Origin: DAOSCP01 sp035379625
Lineage (GTDB): Bacteria; Bacteroidota; Ignavibacteria; Ignavibacteriales; DAOSCP01
Assembly: GCA_035379625.1 (NCBI GenBank)
Contig: DAOSVM010000001.1
Span: 124,001-188,000, forward strand
DNA: 64,000 nucleotides
Direction: 5' to 3'
Position numbers and translations under genes: made by a program. The notes below the pieces were generated by a model that saw nothing but the letters and a program-made list of their open reading frames with translations, was not told the origin of the DNA and did no database searches. Shown here piece after piece: positions 53,896 through 62,610 of the stretch (positions within the stretch are counted from its first letter, which is position 1; the number at the start of each line of letters is the position of its first letter).

Positions 53896-56614
53896 TATTA
53901 CTCCTTAATGGAAGTTTTATGATAAATTTCGTTCCCTCACCATAAGTAGATTCACACTTAATATCACCATTATGTTTATTAACGATTATATCATATGCAA
54001 TAGCAAGACCTTGCCCTGTCCCTTTACCAACTCCTTTTGTAGTAAAAAATGGCTCATAAATTTTGGAAAGGTGTTCAGGCTTAATCCCTGTACCATTATC
54101 TTCAATAGTTATGTATGCAAAACTACTATCAGAAGATGTTGTAATTTTTATATAACCCTTCTGATTCAATTCTTTGAATTTCTCTTCTATTGCATGCGCT
54201 GAATTTACAATCATATTTAAAATAACTTGACCGATTTCATCAATAACACATTCAACTAGTGGTAAATTAGTATCAAATTGTGTTATCATATCAGCATAAT
54301 ATTTCCAATTATTTCTTGAAATTGTTATTGTAGTTTCTATAATTTTATTTAAATCTGTCTGGACCTTTTCTTTAGAAGAAGGATGCGCAAACTCTTTCAT
54401 TGCAATTACAATCTTCTTTACTCTTTCTATACCTTCAAAAGTTTCGTTTAAGGCATTTATTGCCTCATTAATGAAATAATCTAAATCATATTTTAAATAA
54501 TTCTCTTTGAATATATCATTCTCTTTTAATGAACCACTGTCATCAAAAAATTGTTTAATATTGCTTAAAGCATCATATAAAAAATTTGAATTATCGTTAA
54601 TAAATTGCATAGGTGTATTAATTTCATGAGCTATACCTGCCGCCAATCTACCAATTGCTTCCAGTTTTTGCGAAGTAGCTAATTCAATTTCCAAATAGAC
54701 TTTTTCAGTGTTATCAATCAGAGATATTAAATATTGGTTATTTTCTGTTTTATATTTGTATATTGATAAAGTTAAATATTTATTTTCACCATTAATTTCA
54801 ACTTCAATATATTCAATTGTTTTATTTAGATGATTTTGAACAAATTCATAGAATTCTGGTTCGTTATATTCAATAAAATCTATAAGTTTGTATTTTGCTT
54901 TAGATTTTTTTAATAAAGTTAAAAGATTTGTATGATCATGCCCGTTTTTGAAAATTTCCTTAAATATTTGATTACTCAGTAAGATATTTAATTCATTATC
55001 AACTATAACTATAGCTTCTTTCAAATTATTAAGAATACTTCTTAAATTTTCCCTCTCTAATTGCAATAGGATTTCATAATTTGTTTTTGTAATATAACCA
55101 GCAATTAATTCACTAAATATAGCTAAGATATTGATTTCATCGTTATTCCATACATAATTATTACTAAACGAATAAAATTGCAAACTACCTATATTTTGTT
55201 TTGAATAAATTATAGGAACTATCAAAACACTTTTAAGATCAATTTCGTTAAAATTTCTAGTAATTGATGATGGTATTTTATCAGTATCATCAGGATATTT
55301 TATTATTTCATTAATCTTATAGTTTAATTCATTAATTTCATTTGTTATTACTCTATCTTTAAAATATTCGTATTCATTGCCGAAATATTCAAAATTTTTT
55401 ATCTTATCTTCAAAAAGTATTGATAATCTAAATAAATCAACTTCAAAAAAGTCACCTAAAAGATTAACTACTGATTGTATTACATGCGGAAAATTTTTTT
55501 CTTTTGCGTAAACAATATTTGTGCTAAGAGTAAAAATTAAAGTTAATAAATCTGTTTTCTTCTTGGCTTGTTCTCTTAAAAATTCTTGTTCTGTAATATC
55601 ACGAAAAACTGAGAGAATGCATTTCTGATTATTCAAATAAATAAAATCGTGCCTCGCATATAGAGTTTTCTTTTTGCCATTATGAATATATACTTTATTA
55701 ATATTCTTTTTTTGAAGATTGTGTTTTGAAAAATCAAATTGATTATTTAAAAAGATTTTATTTTTGTAATCAGTGGAATAAACTTCAGTAAAATGTTTGC
55801 CAATGATACTATTCAAAGGAATTTCAAATAGTTTAGCAAATTCCTTATTAGCATAAATTACATTTCCTTCAATTGTCATAATCCTTATTGGATCGAAAAA
55901 ATTATTTAACAAATTAATGAGATTATTATTTTTAATATCGGTACAAATATTGTCTTCTAATGTTAACAAATAGAGTTTTCTATAAGAAAATTCTAGTATA
56001 CTTTTTTTTATTTTATAATCTTGAAGATTTTTCTTACTATCTATAAGATTAAATATATCAAAAGGTTGCGTGGATTTTATAAATTTAACAAAATTTTCAA
56101 CTTGTTTATATTCAATAAGATATGTAATTTGTTGATTAACCAAATCTTCATAACTTATTTTCAAATTATTTAATAATATAGTATTAGAAGCAAGTATTTT
56201 TAAATTTTCATCGATAATTATTGCTGGTAAGTCAATATGTTCTATTAAAGCTTGAAGACTAAAAACCAAATCATCTATATGGCTAATTCTGATTAAACTA
56301 TTGATTATGTACCTTAAAGCATTTAGCTTATCATCTTTGAAATCTACTAGTAAATATTCGTTTTGAGTAAAAAATCTCAATTCCTCATATGATATAGATA
56401 TAGAGATAATTGGTTTATTTAATTTTTGAAATTTGTTAATCAATTCATAATTATGAGTATCATCAAATAGGATTACAACATCACATAATTTAACTAAGTC
56501 CAAATTATTTGATATTTTATCGTAACTAAATATTTCAACCAAATAGTTGCTTTGTAAATCATTAACAATTTCTTGTTTATAATAGTTTTTGTAAATGATT
56601 ATTATTTTATTCAT
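53879..56614 (-). CDS. Hybrid-type sensor histidine kinase with PAS and GAF domains
   Basis: The 911-residue protein lacks any membrane helix or signal peptide, so it senses a cytoplasmic signal. An N-terminal divergent receiver-like stretch (1-110) is followed by a PAS domain (about 120-220), a second PAS (about 235-350, with GKHFTEVYSTDY), a GAF domain (about 365-510, VLIVPIIYSKQNIGSLQFYS), a third PAS, then the phospho-acceptor helix with IAHEINTPMQFINDNSN. The ATP domain has VILNMIVNSAHAIEEK, ITIEDNGTGIKPEHLSKIYE and GTGQGLAIAYDIIV. Both flanking genes encode receiver proteins with HD-type outputs, a likely phosphorelay set. Confidence 0.92.
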   Translation of the reverse strand: MNKIIIIYKNYYKQEIVNDLQSNYLVEIFSYDKISNNLDLVKLCDVVILFDDTHNYELINKFQKLNKPIISISISYEELRFFTQNEYLLVDFKDDKLNALRYIINSLIRISHIDDLVFSLQALIEHIDLPAIIIDENLKILASNTILLNNLKISYEDLVNQQITYLIEYKQVENFVKFIKSTQPFDIFNLIDSKKNLQDYKIKKSILEFSYRKLYLLTLEDNICTDIKNNNLINLLNNFFDPIRIMTIEGNVIYANKEFAKLFEIPLNSIIGKHFTEVYSTDYKNKIFLNNQFDFSKHNLQKKNINKVYIHNGKKKTLYARHDFIYLNNQKCILSVFRDITEQEFLREQAKKKTDLLTLIFTLSTNIVYAKEKNFPHVIQSVVNLLGDFFEVDLFRLSILFEDKIKNFEYFGNEYEYFKDRVITNEINELNYKINEIIKYPDDTDKIPSSITRNFNEIDLKSVLIVPIIYSKQNIGSLQFYSFSNNYVWNNDEINILAIFSELIAGYITKTNYEILLQLERENLRSILNNLKEAIVIVDNELNILLSNQIFKEIFKNGHDHTNLLTLLKKSKAKYKLIDFIEYNEPEFYEFVQNHLNKTIEYIEVEINGENKYLTLSIYKYKTENNQYLISLIDNTEKVYLEIELATSQKLEAIGRLAAGIAHEINTPMQFINDNSNFLYDALSNIKQFFDDSGSLKENDIFKENYLKYDLDYFINEAINALNETFEGIERVKKIVIAMKEFAHPSSKEKVQTDLNKIIETTITISRNNWKYYADMITQFDTNLPLVECVIDEIGQVILNMIVNSAHAIEEKFKELNQKGYIKITTSSDSSFAYITIEDNGTGIKPEHLSKIYEPFFTTKGVGKGTGQGLAIAYDIIVNKHNGDIKCESTYGEGTKFIIKLPLRSNNGKEV

Positions 56615-56615
56615 A

Positions 56616-57767
56616 CTATTGATAAATCTTTTTTAATATTTTTAATGGTTCTTTTACACTTTTGATAGAAGCAAAATTAATTAATTTTTGTTTTAAAATA
56701 TCCGTTATAAAAATACCCTTACTAATTAAAATTCTTCCATCTTCATCAGTAACATTATCCGCTAGCTGATAGCCTACTGGTAAATCTTTTAATTCGACAT
56801 TAACAACTATATATTTTTCATCTATACCGCTAATTTCGGCTTCAAGTGCAGAAAGTAATAAATTATTATAAATATCTTTATGTTTTGAAAATTCTTCTAA
56901 AATTTGTAATGATGTAAAACCAGATTGTTTTAATTCATAGTAATGGTTAGCTAATGATATTAAATTTCCTATTAGTACCGGTGGGAGTACGTTATTTTCA
57001 AAATGAATATCATTGATGTTGGAATTCACATTGTTTGATTCAAGGATAGCTTTTGCTATATTATTAAGTCTTGGAATATTATTTAAAAGGCTATAAGCTA
57101 TTTCAGTATGTGAATTAAATAAAATTTGTTCGTTGTGAGATAATTTCTGTAAGTTAAATTTTTTATCTAAAATTTCTTGTGGAAGAGTGACAACACCGAT
57201 AAAGGATAATAGAGCAGTTATTTCAATTTCCCATATATTTTGTAAATTAAGTCGTTGTGCAATTTTTTTGCAAATATATCTTATAGAATCAGCTCGAGTA
57301 AAAGCTTTTGGATAAAGTGCAGCTAAAATATCTGTTAAAAGCTTAATAGTTCCTCTCAATGTCTGAGCAAGGAGTTCTTTTTCTGCAATTACAAGTTCAT
57401 ATTGTTTAATGGCTTCGTCAATATTTTTAATAAGAACTTCATTGGGGCAAGGTTTTAAAAGAAATCGAAATATATTTCCATTGTTGACGACTTCTATTGT
57501 TGCATTCATATCGGCATAGCCGGTGAGTAGCATCCTAGTAGAATTAGGAGATAATTTTTTAGCCTCGGATAAAAATTTGGCGCCATCCATAATTGGCATT
57601 TTGTAGTCACTAACAATTACAGCAGGTTTATTTTTTTCTTCTTTTAGGTATTCTAAAGCTCGTGTAGCTTCAGTAAAAGTAATTAAATTATACTTACTTT
57701 TCAATACACGTTTAATACCTTGAAGAACTAATTCTTCATCATCTACGAATAAAATTGTATTATTCAT
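56616..57767 (-). CDS. Response regulator with degenerate HD-GYP-like domain
   Basis: The 383-residue protein has a normal receiver domain (1-120: Asp54 in VIVSDYKMPIMDG, MLLTGYADMN, Lys in FLLKPCPNE). The output part resembles HD-GYP c-di-GMP phosphodiesterases, as in RpfG regulators (RYICKKIAQRLNL, then VVTLPQEILDKKFNLQKLSH and HTEIAYSLLNNIPRLNNIA). However the metal ligands are lost: LLSFIG replaces LLHDIG, the HHE motif is missing (AKAILESNN), and GYP is absent. It is therefore probably a non-enzymatic binding/adaptor version. It is followed two bases later by the kinase gene start. Confidence 0.82.
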   Translation of the reverse strand: MNNTILFVDDEELVLQGIKRVLKSKYNLITFTEATRALEYLKEEKNKPAVIVSDYKMPIMDGAKFLSEAKKLSPNSTRMLLTGYADMNATIEVVNNGNIFRFLLKPCPNEVLIKNIDEAIKQYELVIAEKELLAQTLRGTIKLLTDILAALYPKAFTRADSIRYICKKIAQRLNLQNIWEIEITALLSFIGVVTLPQEILDKKFNLQKLSHNEQILFNSHTEIAYSLLNNIPRLNNIAKAILESNNVNSNINDIHFENNVLPPVLIGNLISLANHYYELKQSGFTSLQILEEFSKHKDIYNNLLLSALEAEISGIDEKYIVVNVELKDLPVGYQLADNVTDEDGRILISKGIFITDILKQKLINFASIKSVKEPLKILKKIYQ

Positions 57768-57824
57768 ATAGCAAAATAATTTTTAAAATAAATTAATATA
57801 AAATAACTTTAAAGTCAAATTATT

Positions 57825-59186
57825 TTATTCGTTTACTTGTGAAATCTCTTCAACAGGTATGAATTTTTTTGGTATAAATTTCTTTATAAAATCAAAATTG
57901 AAACTTGCTATTTCTTCGTTAGCACGATATGATATGATTAAGCCGAAGATAAGTAATAAGAAATTTGGAGACCACATTGCCCAAAAAGGAGAAATTAAGC
58001 TTCTGTCAGCAAGTTTTTCACCACCAATCAGCATTGCCCAATATATTAAAAAGAAAAATAAACTTACTCCTGCAGCTACTCCGAAGCCACCTTTTCTAAT
58101 TTTTATACCTAATGGAGCACCTATTATAATAAAAACAATACATGCAAAAGGTATTGAATATTTTTTATGATATTCAACTAAAAAAGAATTAATTTCATCT
58201 TGATAAAATTTAATATTTTCTATTTGAGCACGTAGGATATTATTATTGGACAGTAATTTTAGTTGTAAATTATAATTTGCTTCATCTATACCATATTTAG
58301 CTGAATGAAAAAATGTTGTATCAGATAATATATTATACAAAATAGATGAAAAAGAGATTTTGTAATTATTTTGTAACACTCTTAAACTATCAGCTACTTC
58401 AGAAAGATCATCAGCACTCATTTCTCTACCACCACGTTGTGTAACCGTATTGGATTGTTTAAAGTTAAATTCGTCGGCGGGAAATGAAATTTTATGATTA
58501 CGAAATACAAATTTCCGATAAAGCTCTTTTTCATCATTCGATTTTTCATGAATTTCACCATTTTCTAATTCAAATACTAACTTTGAATTATCAGCTGTAA
58601 AAAAAACTCTACCTTTTTTTGCATTTATAATAGTTGTTGAATTTGGATTACTAAAATTATATACTGTTATATCATACATTAAGTTACTATTTGGGTCAAG
58701 AGCTCTTACTAAAATAGCAGTATTAGGTATTTCGCGAGAGAAAATACCTGGAATAATTGATAACGTTGGTTTTGTTTTACTAATATCGCTTAATAAAATT
58801 CTTGCGTTATGATTGGCATCTGGATATATGTTATTGTTAAAATACACTAATCCATAAGCAATTAACATACTCCATAAAAAAGGCGGTATAAGCATTTTAT
58901 AAACGCTTATACCTGAAGCTTTCATTATGGTAATTTCATTTTTTTGAGATAAATTACCGAATGCCATTAGTGTGGATATCAAAACTGACATTGGTATAAC
59001 AAGTACCAATATCCAAGCTAAATTATATGAAATTAATTTTACAATTACCCAAAGACTTAGACCCTTTCCAACAATTTTATCAGCATATTTCATTAAAAAT
59101 TGAAGTAAAAATATGAAAATCAAAATAAAAGAAGAAAGAAAAAAAGGTATTATATGATTAAGTATGATATAGCGAAATAATTTCAT
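57825..59186 (-). CDS. LptF/LptG-family lipopolysaccharide export permease
   Basis: The 453-residue protein has the YjgP/YjgQ permease layout: three N-terminal helices (FFLSSFILIFIFLLQFLMKY, VIKLISY..ILVLVIPMSVLIST), a periplasmic jellyroll (about 115-330, GRVFFTADNSKLVFELENG), and three C-terminal helices (IPFACIVFIIIGAPLGIKIR, GVAAGVSLFFFLIYWAML). APLGIKIRKGGFG near 350 is a family hallmark. It works with LptB ATPase to lift LPS across the periplasm bridge. Only one of the usual pair lies here; the partner and ATPase are outside the window. Confidence 0.93.
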   Translation of the reverse strand: MKLFRYIILNHIIPFFLSSFILIFIFLLQFLMKYADKIVGKGLSLWVIVKLISYNLAWILVLVIPMSVLISTLMAFGNLSQKNEITIMKASGISVYKMLIPPFLWSMLIAYGLVYFNNNIYPDANHNARILLSDISKTKPTLSIIPGIFSREIPNTAILVRALDPNSNLMYDITVYNFSNPNSTTIINAKKGRVFFTADNSKLVFELENGEIHEKSNDEKELYRKFVFRNHKISFPADEFNFKQSNTVTQRGGREMSADDLSEVADSLRVLQNNYKISFSSILYNILSDTTFFHSAKYGIDEANYNLQLKLLSNNNILRAQIENIKFYQDEINSFLVEYHKKYSIPFACIVFIIIGAPLGIKIRKGGFGVAAGVSLFFFLIYWAMLIGGEKLADRSLISPFWAMWSPNFLLLIFGLIISYRANEEIASFNFDFIKKFIPKKFIPVEEISQVNE

Positions 59187-59193
59187 TAATTTT

Positions 59194-59400
59194 TTATGAA
59201 TTTGATTTTTCTTGTGATTTGTTTTTATAATCAGTTAAGTAATAACCACTACCTTTAAAGATAATACCAGCGTTTTTGCTTACAAGTTTTTTAATTTCGC
59301 TATTACATTTAGGGCATGATTTTAATGGTTCATCTGTTATTTTTTGATATATTTCTAAAACTTCATTACAATTTTTACAGAAATATTCATATGTTGGCAT
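59194..59400 (-). CDS. FmdB-type zinc-ribbon protein
   Basis: The 68-residue protein has PTYEYFCKNCNEVLEIYQKI followed by LKSCPKCNSEIKKLVSKNAG, a pair of CxxC motifs forming a zinc ribbon, and GIIFKGSGYYLTDYKNK. This is the FmdB/regulatory-protein family pattern, of unclear role. The start at ATG 59398-59400 is fixed by a strong GGAGGT (top-strand positions 59408-59413), which overlaps the stop region of the upstream gene. Confidence 0.92.
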   Translation of the reverse strand: MPTYEYFCKNCNEVLEIYQKITDEPLKSCPKCNSEIKKLVSKNAGIIFKGSGYYLTDYKNKSQEKSNS

Positions 59401-59407
59401 TGTATTT

Positions 59408-59413
59408 ACCTCC
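59408..59413 (-). promoter_or_regulatory. Strong ribosome binding site of the zinc-ribbon gene
   Basis: GGAGGT on the minus strand lies seven bases before ATG 59398-59400 and shows that the longer five-codon extension is not used. Confidence 0.85.
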
Positions 59414-59414
59414 A

Positions 59415-59894
59415 TTATTTTTTATTAAAAATACTTGGTGGAAAAGAATATTCTAAAATTCCATTACCTATTCTTGGTTGATTAAAAAAAGATATTTTTG
59501 TTAAACTGCCTTTTTTAATTTCAATATTTAATTGACTATTAGCTGTTAAATCTGAAATTATATTTGAAATATCAGGTTCATGACCAACTAAAGCAATATT
59601 TTCAAAATCTGAATAATTATCCAGTAGATTTAAAACCTTTTGAGAATTGGTTCCACAACCTAAATCTTTATGTATTTCCAAAGATAATTCGAAATCTTCA
59701 GCAATAATTTGTGCGGTTTGCAGGGCTCTTAAATAAGGTGAACTTATAATTATATCAATTTTAAGGAAATTTTTCCAAAATTTTATTGAGTTTTTTAATC
59801 TTTTAATTCCTTCAGGAGTTAAGTTTCTATCAAAATCTTTAAAAGTTTTAGCGTGCTCTTCAGCTTTTTCATGTCGAATTAGATATAAATTCAT
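59415..59894 (-). CDS. SixA-like phosphohistidine phosphatase (histidine phosphatase superfamily)
   Basis: The 159-residue protein has the catalytic RHG-type motif in MNLYLIRHEKAEEHAKTFKD (Arg7-His8), DIIISSPYLRALQTAQIIAE, and the second histidine in IALVGHEPDISNIISDLT. This pattern and the small size match SixA, which removes phosphate from histidine in phosphorelay proteins, rather than the larger phosphoglycerate mutases. A target in the histidine kinase set at 52-58 kb is possible but not shown by the sequence. It follows a lipoprotein gene by five bases. Confidence 0.85.
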   Translation of the reverse strand: MNLYLIRHEKAEEHAKTFKDFDRNLTPEGIKRLKNSIKFWKNFLKIDIIISSPYLRALQTAQIIAEDFELSLEIHKDLGCGTNSQKVLNLLDNYSDFENIALVGHEPDISNIISDLTANSQLNIEIKKGSLTKISFFNQPRIGNGILEYSFPPSIFNKK

Positions 59895-59899
59895 ATTAT

Positions 59900-60655
59900 T
59901 TACTTATTATTTAAAATGTTAAAATTTTTAGGATTTGAAATTTCTTTTAATACCCATTTTTGCATTATATCAGAATTGCTAACATATTTCATTTTAGCAT
60001 AATCAAAAACAAAATAATTATATCTATCATTTTTATTAAAGCCATTCTCCAATAATTCTTTAGAAGGTAATATCTCAGTATAGATTGTATCACGACTAAA
60101 ATTTGTAATTACTTGTTTAATGCTACCATATGGATGTGTTAGGCTCAAAAATGTTCTAAACACAAGTGAAATATAATTTTTGAAATCTGTATATAATGAA
60201 TATCTTTGCAAAACAGATACATTTTTTGATAAATAGTTCTCTTGAATTCCTATGAATACTTTATTATCTTTGATAATTCTTTGAACATCAATTTCTCCAT
60301 TAAGAGATTTATCTAACAAGTATAAATTAAAATTTTTGTTATAGATTGCAAACCTATTATATTCAGGATTTGAATATTGCAAAAGAACATAATAATATAA
60401 GTCATAATTCAATCTAATAGTATCAATTATTTTTTTTTGTGGTTTGAGAATTGGTTTATTTATATCGATTAGATTAGATAATTTTGAATTAGTTTCAGAA
60501 TCTCCTTCTACAGCACGGTTTACCATAGCAATGAAAGACTTTAAAATAGGATCTTCTTTTATTACAATTTTATCTTTTTTTGAGCATGAAGGAAATACAA
60601 AAATTGATAGTAATAACCATATAAGAATTAAGGTGTTATTATTTTTTTTATACAT
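59900..60655 (-). CDS. Putative lipoprotein of unknown function
   Basis: The 251-residue protein begins with a lipoprotein signal peptide (TLILIWLLLSIFVFPSCSKK) where Cys24 fits a lipobox. The mature part has IDTIRLNYDLYYYVLLQYSN, VFIGIQENYLSKNVSVLQRY and a mixed alpha/beta character with no known domain. It is divergent from the TPR gene (66 bases between starts) and is probably exported to the periplasmic or outer-membrane face. Confidence 0.75.
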   Translation of the reverse strand: MYKKNNNTLILIWLLLSIFVFPSCSKKDKIVIKEDPILKSFIAMVNRAVEGDSETNSKLSNLIDINKPILKPQKKIIDTIRLNYDLYYYVLLQYSNPEYNRFAIYNKNFNLYLLDKSLNGEIDVQRIIKDNKVFIGIQENYLSKNVSVLQRYSLYTDFKNYISLVFRTFLSLTHPYGSIKQVITNFSRDTIYTEILPSKELLENGFNKNDRYNYFVFDYAKMKYVSNSDIMQKWVLKEISNPKNFNILNNK

Positions 60656-60721
60656 TTTTTTTATTAAAATATTTTCATTAATTTTAAATTTACAAATTTT
60701 TTATTAAATGGAGAAAAAAAT

Positions 60722-61891
60722 ATGAGTAAAAAATTATCAGTAATTGCATTATTATTAGTTTCTTTGGTTCTAACAGCATTTGAGTGCGCATCTCCTGAAA
60801 TTGAAGGTGCAAAACTTTATATTCAAAGAAAGCAATGGGATAAAGCAGAGGATCAATTAAAGAAAGAAGTTGAAAAAAATCCTAAAAGTGATGAAGGTTA
60901 TAAACTTTTGGGTGATGTTTATAAAAGTAGAGAAAAATATGATTTGATGTTAGATGCTTATGATAAATCATTATCAATAAGTAATCGTTTTGAAAAGGAA
61001 ATTACTTTCAATAAAAAAGCTAGTTGGGCTGATTGTTATAACAAAGGTATAGGATACTATAATAGAGGTATTAAATTTTTATCTACTTCAGAAGATACTG
61101 CAAAAATGAATTTTAATAAATCCATAGAATTTTTCAAATTTGCAACAATGTTGCAACCAGATTCAACTGAAGCTTATAAATTGATGTATCAAGCAGCAAG
61201 CTTATGTAAAAAAACTGACGATGTTATTGTTTATTTAGAAAATGCTAATAAAAAGAGTAATAATCCAAAATTGGCTATTATTTTAGGTGAAGTTTATTCA
61301 AAAGAGGGTGCAAATTATTACAATCAATATAAAGATACAAGAAACTTATCTGATAGTTTAAAGGCTTTCACATATTTAGATCAAGGAATAACAATTTTAA
61401 ATAATGCATCTCAACAATATCCAACGAACAAAGATATTCTATTACAATTAGCTAGTGCTTATATTTCTGCAAATAGAGTAAAAGAAGGTCAATCCGCTTT
61501 TGAAAGATTAGTAAGTTTAGATCCAACAAATAAATTATATAGATACAATTTTGGAGTTGTACTTTTAGAAATTAAAAGATATGATTTAGCTGCTGAACAA
61601 TTTGAAAAAGCAATTGAAATTGATCCTGAATATATTAATGCAATTTATAATTTAGGTGTTACATATGTGCAATGGGCTGTTAAATTAAAACAAGAGGCTG
61701 AAGACAAAGGTGTTAATGACGAATCTTATAAAGAAAAATTTAAGTTGGCATTACCTCAATTAGAGAAATTCCTCTCACAAAACAAGGAAGATGCTCAGGT
61801 TTGGAATTTGTTAGGTAAGATCTATGCAAATTTAGGTATGAATGATAAAGCTAAAGAAGCTTTCGAAAACGCGGATAAATATAACAAGTAA
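60722..61891 (+). CDS. TPR-repeat envelope protein
   Basis: The 389-residue protein has a signal peptide (SVIALLLVSLVLTAFECASP), whose Cys22 could be a lipid anchor although the lipobox is unusual. Tetratricopeptide repeats follow: GAKLYIQRKQWDKAEDQLKK, PKSDEGYKLLGDVYKSREKY, SLDPTNKLYRYNFGVVLLEI and AAEQFEKAIEIDPEYINAIY, with the final DAQVWNLLGKIYANLGMNDK. TPR proteins organise protein complexes; a type IX or envelope-assembly role is a guess. GGAG is the ribosome binding site. A terminator follows, then repeat element C. Confidence 0.9.
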   Translation: MSKKLSVIALLLVSLVLTAFECASPEIEGAKLYIQRKQWDKAEDQLKKEVEKNPKSDEGYKLLGDVYKSREKYDLMLDAYDKSLSISNRFEKEITFNKKASWADCYNKGIGYYNRGIKFLSTSEDTAKMNFNKSIEFFKFATMLQPDSTEAYKLMYQAASLCKKTDDVIVYLENANKKSNNPKLAIILGEVYSKEGANYYNQYKDTRNLSDSLKAFTYLDQGITILNNASQQYPTNKDILLQLASAYISANRVKEGQSAFERLVSLDPTNKLYRYNFGVVLLEIKRYDLAAEQFEKAIEIDPEYINAIYNLGVTYVQWAVKLKQEAEDKGVNDESYKEKFKLALPQLEKFLSQNKEDAQVWNLLGKIYANLGMNDKAKEAFENADKYNK

Positions 61892-61912
61892 TATTTATGG
61901 AATTAGAATATT

Positions 61913-61948
61913 AAAGCAGGCGAGCGTAAGCGAGCTTGCTTTTTTTTA
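61913..61948 (+). terminator. Terminator of the TPR gene
   Basis: AAGCAGGC and GCTTGCTT arms surround GAGCGTAAGCGA (about 61914-61942) and are followed by a T run. It separates the TPR gene from element C, so C is probably not co-transcribed with it. Confidence 0.85.
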
Positions 61949-61970
61949 TTTTAAAAAATACTTTTCATTA

Positions 61971-62569
61971 GCTCAGACGGTGTAAGCTTAAAGCCCGTGC
62001 ACCGAGCGGCGCACGGGCGGGCTTACGCCCAAAATATATTTCACTAATTAAACCATATCTTACATAATATCAACGACATACAACATTTATGCATATACCA
62101 AAATAACTATTGACTGAAAATTTTCCAAAGTAATAGCAAACTTAAAGTATTAAAATATTTTCGTAATTACGATATAATTGTATTTTTCGATATATTGACT
62201 TTTCTAAAAATATATTTGTATTTACAATATAATTGTATATACGATATATCAATAATCTTTAATAATATATTTGTAAAGACAATATAATTGATTTTACGAT
62301 ATAATAGAAAATGCAATTATATTATAAAAAAAATCGCATCAAATATAAAAATTTGAAAGACTAGATATTAGTTTTGTCAAGAGAAATATTTATTGTGAAA
62401 CACACCATCAGACCTGCGTTCAGACGCTGCATCTAGGAAGTTGTGGAATTATGAAACCGTAAGCTACACTTTGTAAGGTGATAAAGAAAAGATTTTTAGC
62501 GGGCCTTCGGCCCGCTGCCCCTTGCGGCTTTCCACAAGCAGCAAGGGGCTAAGCTTATACCGTCTGAGC
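61971..62569 (-). repeat. Intergenic structured repeat element, copy C (inverted)
   Basis: Copy C is 599 bp and inverted relative to A and B. Its ends are GCTCAGACGGTGTAAGCTTA (61971-61990) and a matching inverted end to GTCTGAGC (62569). Its right-type end shows a hairpin GCCCGTGC ... GCACGGGC (61993-62018) directly followed by GGGCTTACGCCC (62019-62030). The left-type end shows AGCGGGCC-TTC-GGCCCGCT (62498-62516) next to GCCCCTTGC ... GCAAGGGGC (62517-62549). In HP2 the stem is one pair shorter than in A and B because one base on each arm is gone, leaving pairing intact. The 37 bases after this hairpin (read from the right) match copy A. The gap is otherwise gene-free. Confidence 0.87.
62151..62304 (-). 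repeat. AT-rich ~54-bp tandem repeats inside element C
   Basis: Read on the minus strand, units begin at about 62304, 62249 and 62195 (spacing 55 and 54). Each has ATATATCGTATATACAATTA, TTGTAAATACAAATATATT and similar, the same unit seen in copies A and B. TCGTAATTACGA at 62161-62172 is a perfect palindrome. Confidence 0.75.
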
Positions 62570-62610
62570 CCAGAGATAGAATATTTTTTTTTTTAATAGA
62601 GACTTTATTT

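Noticed and set aside
61971..62569. Integron attC site or gene cassette
   Set aside because: No RYYYAAC/GTTRRRY boxes, no integrase, and no cassette ORF. The size and the paired hairpins do not fit attC sites.
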